From Pantanalinema sp. (GTDB taxonomy: Bacteria > Cyanobacteriota > Sericytochromatia > S15B-MN24 > UBA4093): a DNA stretch of 39,329 nt. The notes under the pieces are model-generated. The model was given only the letters and a program-made list of their open reading frames with translations. It searched no databases and was not told the origin of the DNA. A program made the translations under genes and the position numbers. Of the stretch, positions 22,859-30,370 are shown in pieces (position 1 is the first letter of the stretch; each line of letters starts with the position of its first letter). Where the stretch lies: NCBI GenBank assembly GCA_036704125.1, contig DATNQI010000099.1, positions 1 through 39,329 on the forward strand, in the 5' to 3' direction.

Positions 22859-25084
22859 TTAGAACCGAAGCTGGTAGCCGATGTAGGGGATCGCGGGGAT
22901 GCCGTAGTTGTAGGTGGGATTGGCGTAGTCGGCGTAATCCTTGCCGTAGTCGATGGCGAGGGCCTCGCGCTGCTGCGTCACCTCGAGGTAGAACAGCCCC
23001 TCGCGCCCGAACATCCCGGCAGGCCGCTCCACGCGCGCCGACCAGGTGATGCCGTCGGGGTAGCGGGCCGAGTTGCTCCCGCCGCTGATGGGGGCCCAGG
23101 TGCCGTCGGGCTTCTGGAAGCGGCCGGTGACCGGGGTGTAGGGCCTGCCGCTCGAATAGCGCAGGCGCAGCGAGGGCGACCACTCCCCGGCCTTGGGGGC
23201 GACCAGGTTCAGGTTGGCGACGAGGGGCTGGTCGTAATCGTAGGGGATGTGGCCGACCGAGGGGATCTCCCGGAAGGTCCGCGAGTAGGTCAGCGCCAGC
23301 GAGCCCGACCAGCCGGCCGTCTGGGCGAGCTCGAGGGTTGCCTCGGCCCCGTTGGAGTAGCCCGAGCCCCCGTTGCTGAAGTTGCTGGCGGGATCGCTCG
23401 CCACCAGGAACAGGAGATCCCGGTGGTAGAGCTCGAACTTGCCCAGCAGGTTGTCTAAGAGCTGGCGATCCAGCCCGACGACGTAGTCCCGGGAGAAGGG
23501 GGCCGTCAGCTTCGGGTTGCCGACGCCGGGCAGCAGCTGGCTGACCTCGGGGAACTGGAACTGCTGGCCGTAGCCCAGGCGCCAGGTGGTGTCCTCGTCC
23601 ATGCGCCAGGTCGTGCCGAGGCGCGGGGCCACGTGGTCCTCGCTCGTGCTCTGCAAGCGATCGTAGCGCAGGCCGAGGCTCAAGGTGAGGGGATCCATCA
23701 CCTTCCAGGCATCCTCCACGTAGGCCCCGTAGACCTTCTGGTTGCCCGTGGTGTCGGTGGAGAGCTTGGGCAGGGCCTCGATGTCCTCGGGGCGGATGGT
23801 CCCGGGGTTGGTGCCCGCCGGGAGCTTGGGGATCAGCCTGCGCTCCAGGAAGTTGATGGTGTCGTAGCGCACCCCCGTCCGGAGCTGGTGCTGCTCGTTC
23901 ACCTGGTGGACCAGGTCGTCGGCGAGGGTCACCTGGTACTGGTTGGAGCCGACGTCCAGGAAGGTGCCGACCTTCACGTTCTGGAAGGGCTCCTGGTAGT
24001 TGATCGTCAGGCGGTTGGAGGCCCCGTCGCCGATGGGCTGACGCCAGGTCATGCCCGTGCTGCGGTAGCCGTCGTCCTGGGAGATGGTGCCCACCCCGCG
24101 CCCGATGGTGCCGTCCGGCAGCACCAGGGCGAGGGCGTCGGACGAGCCGATGGCGAGGAAATCCAGCCGGCCGTCGCCCGGGGTCTCCCGCGACACCTTG
24201 ACCTGGTAGTCCGAGAAGCGCGGGAAGACGGTGAAGCTCGGCACCAGCTTCGCGACGAGCAGGTCCATGTAGCTGCGGCGGCCCGAGAGGGAGAAGGAGA
24301 GGCCCGGGGCGAGGGGGCCTTCGAGCAGCCCCTCCGAGTAGAGGAGGTTGGCGTCCAGCACGCCGTGCAGGGCGTCGCTCTTGGGCGCTCGGCTCTCCAC
24401 GTCGATGACCGCCGACTTCACGTTGCCGAAGCGCGCGGGCAAGGCCCCGGTGTAGAGGTCCACCCGGGAGAGGGTGTTGGCGTTGAAGACGCTGACCAGG
24501 CCCCCGAAGTGGAAGGGGTTGCCGATCTGGATGTTGTCCAGGTAGTAGCGGTTGTCCATGGGGCCGCCGCCGCGCACCACGGGCGCGCCCGAGAAGCCGC
24601 CCGCGTTGACGCCCGCGGTGTTGGTGACGGCGAGGATGGGATCGTTGCGCGCGCCTGCGACCTTGCGGACCTCGTCGGCGGTGAAGGACCGGCGGCTGGT
24701 CTCGGTCTGGGCCAGGCGCGCGGGACGGTCGGCGGAGACCACCTGGGCGGGGGCCGAGAGGGTGCCCGCCTTGAGGGTGGCATTCAGCGTGACCGGGCGC
24801 TCGTCCGAGAAGGGAACCTTGCCGATGACGAGCGGCAGGTAGCCGGGAGCCTCGACCTTGACCGGGAAGGTGCCGGGCTTCAGTCCTTCGAGCCGGTAGC
24901 TTCCGTCGGTATTGGCCTCGGCGCGGCGATCGGGGCCCACGACCGTGATGCGGGCACTCGCGACGGGGCGGCCCGTCTGCTTGTCCTTGACCGTGCCCGA
25001 GAGGGTGGCCGCCAGAGAAGGGGAGGCGACCAGGACGGTCGCGGCGAGGGCGATCGCCGTGCTTGCGAGGGTGCGTGCGTTCAT
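22859..25084 (-). CDS. TonB-dependent outer-membrane receptor
   Basis: A 741-residue receptor. After the signal peptide (about 1-25), residues 27-105 form a carboxypeptidase-regulatory-like beta-sandwich. A plug domain follows at about 120-235 (RGGGPMDNRYYLDNI, then FNANTLSRVDLYTG), then a barrel whose last residue is Phe (YQLRF), the usual assembly signal. Such receptors import siderophores, vitamin B12, metals or glycans; the ligand is not predictable, and the regulatory-like N-terminal domain resembles carbohydrate or protein receptors. It shares one base with the preceding tonB stop (TGATG), so translation is coupled. A dedicated ExbB-ExbD-TonB operon partner set is upstream. Confidence 0.95.
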   Translation of the reverse strand: MNARTLASTAIALAATVLVASPSLAATLSGTVKDKQTGRPVASARITVVGPDRRAEANTDGSYRLEGLKPGTFPVKVEAPGYLPLVIGKVPFSDERPVTLNATLKAGTLSAPAQVVSADRPARLAQTETSRRSFTADEVRKVAGARNDPILAVTNTAGVNAGGFSGAPVVRGGGPMDNRYYLDNIQIGNPFHFGGLVSVFNANTLSRVDLYTGALPARFGNVKSAVIDVESRAPKSDALHGVLDANLLYSEGLLEGPLAPGLSFSLSGRRSYMDLLVAKLVPSFTVFPRFSDYQVKVSRETPGDGRLDFLAIGSSDALALVLPDGTIGRGVGTISQDDGYRSTGMTWRQPIGDGASNRLTINYQEPFQNVKVGTFLDVGSNQYQVTLADDLVHQVNEQHQLRTGVRYDTINFLERRLIPKLPAGTNPGTIRPEDIEALPKLSTDTTGNQKVYGAYVEDAWKVMDPLTLSLGLRYDRLQSTSEDHVAPRLGTTWRMDEDTTWRLGYGQQFQFPEVSQLLPGVGNPKLTAPFSRDYVVGLDRQLLDNLLGKFELYHRDLLFLVASDPASNFSNGGSGYSNGAEATLELAQTAGWSGSLALTYSRTFREIPSVGHIPYDYDQPLVANLNLVAPKAGEWSPSLRLRYSSGRPYTPVTGRFQKPDGTWAPISGGSNSARYPDGITWSARVERPAGMFGREGLFYLEVTQQREALAIDYGKDYADYANPTYNYGIPAIPYIGYQLRF

Positions 25085-25884
25085 CAGGGCGTCGCTCCGG
25101 TGGTGGCAGAAGAGGGCGTGGCCTCGGGGACGGCGAGATCGGCGGGGTCAGCGTCGGGTTCGGGCTCGATGCGGGCCTCGACCTTGGCCTCGGCGAGCTC
25201 GAAGCGCACGGGGATCCGGATGCTCGCGGCCACCCTGACGCCGTTTCGCTCGGCGGCCTTGAAGCGGGTGCCGCGCACCGCGTCGAGCGCGGCCTTGGCG
25301 AAGGTTCGGTTCGAGCTCGAGACCACCTCGGCGCTCGCCACGCGGCCGTCGGCCTCGACGTAGGCGACGACCACGGCGCTACCGCTCTGGCCCGAAAGGC
25401 GCGCCACCTCGGGATAGGCCACGCGCAAGCTGCCGATGGGGGCGGGAAGCCTGTCGAGCGCGCTGGTCGCGCCCGCCTCGTCCGAGACGTCGAGCACCAG
25501 CGGGGCGGGTGCCGAGGCGGTGCTCTCGGCCTCCAGGGTTTCGCCCACGGGCACGGCCATGGTGCCGCCCTCGCCTTCGCCCGCGCTCATGCCGAAAGTC
25601 TGGGCGGCGTTGCCGGGCTGGGTGGGGCTTGCCGCGGGCCGGCTCGCGGCGGGTCGCGCCTTTGCCGCCTGCTTCGCGCCCTTGACCTTGGCCTTGGGCG
25701 GCTCCTTCTTGGGCTCGGGGGGCTTGGGCTTCGGGGCCTCGGTCTGGACCATCTGGATGGGGATGACCTTGCGGATCAGCTCCTGGCCCACCGGGACGCG
25801 CATGAGGAAGAAGGCCAGCAGGAGGTGGCCGCCGACCGAGACGGCCACGACCGCGGGCATGCGGGTGCGAGGAGGAGCTGCCAT
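25084..25884 (-). CDS. TonB energy transducer
   Basis: A 266-residue TonB: N-terminal membrane anchor (about 10-29, starting after RTRMP), a periplasmic Pro/Lys-rich spacer (EAPKPKPPEPKKEPP, residues 49-63), a variable Ala/Ser linker, and the C-terminal domain with YPEVARLSGQSGSAVVVAYV and FKAAERNGV. It transmits proton-motive force from ExbB/ExbD to outer-membrane receptors. Unusual: about 30 acidic, low-complexity residues extend beyond the normal end of the TonB fold. Start ATG 25884 lies one base after the exbD stop; an upstream frame runs through exbD in another frame and is spurious. It is paired one-to-one with the receptor downstream. Confidence 0.93.
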   Translation of the reverse strand: MAAPPRTRMPAVVAVSVGGHLLLAFFLMRVPVGQELIRKVIPIQMVQTEAPKPKPPEPKKEPPKAKVKGAKQAAKARPAASRPAASPTQPGNAAQTFGMSAGEGEGGTMAVPVGETLEAESTASAPAPLVLDVSDEAGATSALDRLPAPIGSLRVAYPEVARLSGQSGSAVVVAYVEADGRVASAEVVSSSNRTFAKAALDAVRGTRFKAAERNGVRVAASIRIPVRFELAEAKVEARIEPEPDADPADLAVPEATPSSATTGATP

Positions 25885-25885
25885 C

Positions 25886-26284
25886 TCAGGGGCGCTCGAC
25901 GGCGAAAGCCAGGTCGGTGATCCCCGCCTGGCGCACGGCGTCCATGACCTCGACCACCCGCCCGTGAATGACGTTGCGGTCGGCGCCGACCACCACCTGG
26001 AGGTTGCCCTTGGCGGGCTTCTTGGCTTCGAGAGCCGCGACCAGCGCGGAGGGCTCGACGGTCTGGCCGTCAAGCACGATCTCGCCCGTGTCCTTGACGA
26101 CCACGGCGATGGTGCGGGCCTCGGTGGCGACGGTCTGGGTGGCCTTGGGCAGCTGCACCTTGAGGCTCTGCTGGGCGATCATGTAGCTGGTGGCCAGGAA
26201 GATGATGAGCAGCACCAGCGTCACGTCGACCAGGGGCGTGACGTTGATGTCGACGATGGCGTCATCGTCGCTACCGGCGCGCAT
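25886..26284 (-). CDS. exbD: ExbD/TolR biopolymer transport protein
   Basis: A 132-residue inner-membrane protein with one N-terminal helix (about 16-37). The conserved Asp of the proton path lies in NVTPLVDVTLVLLIIF. A periplasmic domain with VVVGADRNVIHGRVVEVMD follows. It forms the motor with ExbB and TonB. Its ATG lies inside the exbB end (14-bp overlap), and its stop is one base from the tonB start, so the three subunits are translationally coupled. Confidence 0.95.
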   Translation of the reverse strand: MRAGSDDDAIVDINVTPLVDVTLVLLIIFLATSYMIAQQSLKVQLPKATQTVATEARTIAVVVKDTGEIVLDGQTVEPSALVAALEAKKPAKGNLQVVVGADRNVIHGRVVEVMDAVRQAGITDLAFAVERP

Positions 26285-26921
26285 GCTGCCCTCCGGTCAC
26301 CATTGCCGGATCGGCTGCGGCGAGGGCGTGGATGGCCTCGGCGGCCTCCTCGAGCCGGTAGTCCTGGACGCGGATCTTGCGCTGGAAGAGGTTGTAGGCG
26401 ATGACGGCGGGGATGGCGACCATGATGCCGACGGCGGTGGCGACCAGCGCCTCCGAGATGCCCGCCATCACGACCGAGGGACCCTGGCCGCTCGCGGTCG
26501 CGAGGTCCTTGAACGCCTTGATGATGCCGAGCACCGTGCCGAAGAGGCCCACGAAGGGGCTGTTGTTACCGAGGGTCCCCAGGTAGACGAGGCCACGCTC
26601 GGCTGCGGCCTTCTCCTGAAGGCGGTGGGCCAGCAGGGAGGCCTGGAGGCGCTGGGGGCCGAGGTCCCAGGCCTCGCAGGCGGTCTGGAACATGCGGCCC
26701 ACGGGGCCCTTGGTGTTCTTGGAGGCCGTCTCGAGGTCGCCGCGGGCGAGAGCCGCGATCCCCTGGGAGAGGATCTCGTCGGTGCGCTCGCGGTTTCCGA
26801 AGAAGTAGGCGATGCGCTCGATGATGAGGGTGAAGGAGAACATGGAGAAGGCGATGAGCAGGTACAGGACCCACTCCCCCCCCGAGGCGCCGAGGACCTT
26901 GATCAGGTGAGTGATTTCCAA
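26271..26921 (-). CDS. exbB: ExbB/MotA-TolQ proton channel
   Basis: A 216-residue protein with three membrane helices (about 15-37, 120-145 and 160-185) and the family signature GLFGTVLGIIKAF and ATAVGIMVAIPAV. ExbB forms the proton-driven motor that powers TonB. Start: TTG 26921 gives MEITHLIKV and has AAGGAGG 8 bases upstream. The longer frame adds a basic stretch that runs into the promoter. It heads the four-gene operon with exbD, tonB and the receptor; no other TonB genes are in the window. Confidence 0.95.
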   Translation of the reverse strand: MEITHLIKVLGASGGEWVLYLLIAFSMFSFTLIIERIAYFFGNRERTDEILSQGIAALARGDLETASKNTKGPVGRMFQTACEAWDLGPQRLQASLLAHRLQEKAAAERGLVYLGTLGNNSPFVGLFGTVLGIIKAFKDLATASGQGPSVVMAGISEALVATAVGIMVAIPAVIAYNLFQRKIRVQDYRLEEAAEAIHALAAADPAMVTGGQHARR

Positions 26922-26954
26922 AGCGGTGGCCTCCTTGATGCGAGCGGTTGATCG

Positions 26955-26981
26955 AAATCTATTTTTATACTCAAGTCTATT
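26955..26981 (-). repeat. AATAGAYTT direct repeat at the exbB promoter
   Basis: On the minus strand AATAGACTT (26973-26981) and AATAGATTT (26955-26963) are direct repeats 18 bp apart. One overlaps the -10 box and the other lies just past the predicted start site. Such spacing puts both on nearly the same face of the helix (two turns), as for an operator. The regulator is unknown; it is not an obvious Fur box. Confidence 0.4.
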
Positions 26982-27007
26982 ATTGCGAACCAGCCGCAAG
27001 GAGTCAA
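26979..27007 (-). promoter_or_regulatory. Promoter of the exbB-exbD-tonB-receptor operon
   Basis: On the minus strand TTGACT (27007-27002) and AATAAT (26984-26979) are spaced by 17 bp. Transcription would start near 26973, giving a leader of about 50 nt before the TTG at 26921. The region is conspicuously A/T-rich. Confidence 0.6.
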
Positions 27008-27074
27008 TCGACCTTCGGGATGATCGGCGCTCATCCTCGCCCGCGGGTTGCGCTCATTTGTTCGAGCGCTTACC

Positions 27075-29663
27075 ATGGAGGGCATGTCCACGTCGCTCGC
27101 CAAGCTGCAACAGGCGCTCACGGTCGAGGCGCGTCGCAACTACCCCAACCTGCAGGGGCAGACGGCGCGCTTCGCGGACTTCGTCTGCGAGCAGCTCGCC
27201 ATCCTGCGCCTCACCCTGATGCCGAACCCCTCGATTCGCGCGCGGCTCTCCCAGCTCGCGGACGGCTTCGCGCGCTACGAGGCGCTGACCCCACCCGAGC
27301 GGGCCACCCTGATCGACGGGCTGCTCGGCCTGATGCCCTACCTCTCGGGGCCCCGCGCCGAGGTCGCTCTCAGCGCGCCGACCGGCATGCTCAACCCCGC
27401 CGACGCCTCGCGCCTCGCCAGCCGCGTGCGCGAGCAGGCCCCGGAGTACGCTCGGCAGCAAACGCCGAGGCCCGCCGCCGTTCAACCGGCCGCCCCGCAG
27501 CCCCAGGCGCCGGCGAAGGGGGCAGCCCCGCGCGCCGCCAAGCCCGTCGCGGGCGAGGGGCTCGACCAGGCGGTCCAGTGGGTCAAGGGGGTCGGCCCAC
27601 GCATGGGCGAGACCCTGGCGAAGCTCGGGATCCTGACGGTGCGCGATCTCATCGGTCACTACCCGCGCACCCACCTGGACTACCAGAGCCGCACCAAGAT
27701 CCGCGACCTGAAGGTGGGCGAGAAGGTGACGGTCTGGGGAACCGTGCGCAAGGTCGAGGCCTTCAGCCCGCCGCGCAAGCCCAACATGAGCATCATGTCC
27801 GTCACCATCACCGACGGCAGCGGCTCGGTCACGGCGCGCTGGTTCATGGGCAAGGCCAATCGCTTCCAGCTCGAGCAGTTCAAGAAGCGCTTCCCGGTGG
27901 GCGGCCAGGTGCTCATGTCCGGCGAGGCCCGCCACGACGAGTACCAGGGGCGCCTGTTCTTCGATCGCCCCGAGCTCGAGCTCCTCGGCGAGGGGGGCGA
28001 GGAGGACTCGGATTCCCTGAACGTGGGGCGCATCGTCCCGGTCTACCCGCTGACCGAGGGCCTGCACCTCAAGGGCCTGCGCAAGGCGATGCACACGGCA
28101 CTCGATACCTTCGGCCCGCTGATCAAGGAGACGCTCCCCCAGGAGGTGGTCTCGCGCTGCGAGCTGATCGGACGGCGCGAGGCGCTTGCCGCCATCCACT
28201 TCCCCAAGACCATGGCCGAGAAGGAGCTGGCGCACCGGCGCCTGGCCTTCGAGGAGTTCTTCTGGCTCCAGCTGGGGCTCGCCTTCCGGCGCGCGCAGCT
28301 GCGAAAGACCACCGAGGCGATCGCCCTTCCCGCCAACGGCGAGCTGACGAACAAGCTGCTCGAAACCCTGCCCTTCACCCTCACCGGCGCCCAGCAGCGC
28401 GTCTTCGACGAGGTCCGAGCCGACCTCGCCTCGGCCGAGCCCATGAACCGGCTGGTGCAGGGGGACGTGGGCTCGGGCAAGACGGTGGTCGCGCTTTTGA
28501 GCCTCCTGGTCGCGGTCGAGAACGGCTACCAGGGCGCCCTGATGGCCCCCACCGAGATCCTGGCCGAGCAGCACCACAAGAAGTTCGTCGAGTGGCTGAC
28601 CCCCATGGGGATCCCCTGCGCGCTTTTGCTGGGAAAGCAGGGCAAGCGCGAGCGCAACCAGTACCTCAAGGCGATAGCCTCGGGCTACACCCCGATCGTG
28701 GTCGGCACCCACGCCCTGATCCAGGAGAGCGTCGAGTTCCAGAACCTGGGCCTGGTCGTCATCGACGAGCAGCACCGCTTCGGGGTCAAGCAGCGGGCCA
28801 CCCTGCGCACCAAGGGCCGCCACCCCGAGGTCCTGACCATGACGGCCACTCCCATCCCGCGCACCCTGGCCCTGACCATGCACGGGGATCTGGACGTGTC
28901 GGTCATCGACGAGCTGCCGCCCGGCCGCAAGCCCATCCAGACCTCGTGGGTCACGGGCAAGGGCCGCAAGAGCGCATGGGAGCTGGTGCGCAAGGAGCTC
29001 TCCATCGGGCGCCAGGCCTACATCGTCTTCCCCTTGATCGAGCAGTCGGAAGAGATGGAGAACGTGCGGGCGGCGACCGAGGAGGCCCGGACCCTCCAGA
29101 ACGAGGTCTTCCCCGAGTACCGGGTGGGCCTGCTGCACGGCCAGATGGCCTCCGACGAGAAGGAGGCGGTGATGCGCGCCTTCCGGGACCACGAGCTGGA
29201 CATCCTGGTGGCGACCACCGTCATCGAGGTGGGGGTGGACGTGCCCAACGCCTCGGTCATGGTGATCGAGAACGCCGAGCGCTTCGGCCTCAGCCAGCTC
29301 CACCAGCTGCGCGGCCGGGTGGGCCGCGGCGCCGACCAGTCGTACTGCATCCTGGTCACCAGCGCCAGCAGCGAGGCGACCAAGCAGCGCATGCAGGTCA
29401 TGGTGGCGACCAACGACGGCTTCGTGATCGCCGAGCAGGACCTCAAGCTCAGGGGGCCGGGCGAGTTCCTCGGCACCCGCCAGAGCGGCCTGCCCGACTT
29501 CATGCTCGCCGACCTCGCGCAGGACACGGCCCTTCTGGAGGCGGCCCGCAAGGCCTCGTTCGAGCTTCTGGCCTCGGACCCGGATCTTGCGCGCAATCCC
29601 CACGTCAAGGCGGAGCTTTACCGCCACTTCCGTAGCAACCTCGGTTTTCTTGGGATCGGATAG
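27075..29663 (+). CDS. recG: ATP-dependent DNA helicase RecG
   Basis: About 862 residues, longer than the roughly 690 of most RecG. The extra N-terminal part (1-155), with SLAKLQQALTVEARRNYPNLQG and a Pro/Ala-rich linker, matches the extension I know from cyanobacterial RecG. The wedge/OB domain follows (YQSRTKIRDL, then GSGSVTARWF), then the motor: GDVGSGKT near 466, DEQHR near 564, TATPIPRT, and LHQLRGRVGRG. The C-terminus has SGLPDFMLADL, typical of RecG. It reverses stalled replication forks and processes branched DNA. The start is uncertain: ATG 27075 is chosen; ATG 27084 has a GGAGGG too close and TTG 27048 is possible. It diverges from exbB. Confidence 0.95.
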   Translation: MEGMSTSLAKLQQALTVEARRNYPNLQGQTARFADFVCEQLAILRLTLMPNPSIRARLSQLADGFARYEALTPPERATLIDGLLGLMPYLSGPRAEVALSAPTGMLNPADASRLASRVREQAPEYARQQTPRPAAVQPAAPQPQAPAKGAAPRAAKPVAGEGLDQAVQWVKGVGPRMGETLAKLGILTVRDLIGHYPRTHLDYQSRTKIRDLKVGEKVTVWGTVRKVEAFSPPRKPNMSIMSVTITDGSGSVTARWFMGKANRFQLEQFKKRFPVGGQVLMSGEARHDEYQGRLFFDRPELELLGEGGEEDSDSLNVGRIVPVYPLTEGLHLKGLRKAMHTALDTFGPLIKETLPQEVVSRCELIGRREALAAIHFPKTMAEKELAHRRLAFEEFFWLQLGLAFRRAQLRKTTEAIALPANGELTNKLLETLPFTLTGAQQRVFDEVRADLASAEPMNRLVQGDVGSGKTVVALLSLLVAVENGYQGALMAPTEILAEQHHKKFVEWLTPMGIPCALLLGKQGKRERNQYLKAIASGYTPIVVGTHALIQESVEFQNLGLVVIDEQHRFGVKQRATLRTKGRHPEVLTMTATPIPRTLALTMHGDLDVSVIDELPPGRKPIQTSWVTGKGRKSAWELVRKELSIGRQAYIVFPLIEQSEEMENVRAATEEARTLQNEVFPEYRVGLLHGQMASDEKEAVMRAFRDHELDILVATTVIEVGVDVPNASVMVIENAERFGLSQLHQLRGRVGRGADQSYCILVTSASSEATKQRMQVMVATNDGFVIAEQDLKLRGPGEFLGTRQSGLPDFMLADLAQDTALLEAARKASFELLASDPDLARNPHVKAELYRHFRSNLGFLGIG

Positions 29664-29758
29664 CGCTGCGGCTTTTCCGCAGGGCAGCGAGAGAGGGGCA
29701 GTGCTTGCAAGGTGGCCTGGAACGTCACCTCTCGCTGTCCCGTAGGAAAGATGGACTC

Positions 29759-30310
29759 ATGCAGATCATCGCAGGCGCCCTCAGGGGGCGCAAGATCAAG
29801 ACGCTCACCGGCGAGCTCACCCGGCCGACCACCGGCATGGTGCGCGGGGCCATGTTCAACATCCTGGGGCCGCGCATCCATGGGGCGCGCGTGCTCGACC
29901 TGTACGCGGGGAGCGGGGCGATCGCCCTCGAGGCCCTCTCGCGCGGGGCCGGCGAGGTGGTGCTCGTCGAGAAGGCCTCCGAGGCGCTGATGGTCATCGC
30001 GGAGAACCTGAAGGCCCTGGGGATGGGCGATCGCGCCCAGGTCCAGCGCGCCGAGGTGATGTCGAAGCTGCCTGCGCTCGTGGGCCCCTTCGACGTGGTG
30101 ATCGCCGATCCGCCTTACCGGACCGAGGACTGGACCGCGCTGCTGACGGCCCTCCAGCGCCCGGGCCTCCTGGCGCCGGACGCCGCGATCCTGCTCGAGC
30201 ATGCCAAGGGCGAGCAGCTCCCCGAGGAGGTCGGAGCCGCCGTCTGCCGGCGCACGTATCGTTACGGCCTGGCGCAGCTCGCGCTGTTCGGCCTGACCGC
30301 GCCGCAGTAG
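29759..30310 (+). CDS. rsmD: 16S rRNA (guanine966-N2) methyltransferase
   Basis: A 183-residue Rossmann methyltransferase. MQIIAGALRGRKI and TTGMVRGAMFNIL are the RsmD N-terminal signatures; LDLYAGSGAIALEALSRGA binds SAM; the catalytic DPPY begins at D117. It methylates G966 of 16S rRNA during 30S assembly. ATG 29759 gives the family-typical start; its ribosome site is weak. It lies 95 bp after recG, a common neighbour pair in many genomes. Confidence 0.95.
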   Translation: MQIIAGALRGRKIKTLTGELTRPTTGMVRGAMFNILGPRIHGARVLDLYAGSGAIALEALSRGAGEVVLVEKASEALMVIAENLKALGMGDRAQVQRAEVMSKLPALVGPFDVVIADPPYRTEDWTALLTALQRPGLLAPDAAILLEHAKGEQLPEEVGAAVCRRTYRYGLAQLALFGLTAPQ

Positions 30311-30335
30311 CCAGACTCTCTCGTCGCCGTCCCGC

Positions 30336-30364
30336 TCGACGCCTGCGGGCCCCTCGCCTAGACT
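30336..30364 (+). promoter_or_regulatory. Possible promoter giving a leaderless P-type ATPase mRNA
   Basis: TCGACG (30336-30341) and TAGACT (30359-30364) are 17 bp apart. The -10 ends 6 bases before the ATG at 30371, which has no Shine-Dalgarno. The spacing matches the regulator promoter at 13987-14015. Confidence 0.45.
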
Positions 30365-30370
30365 CTCGGC

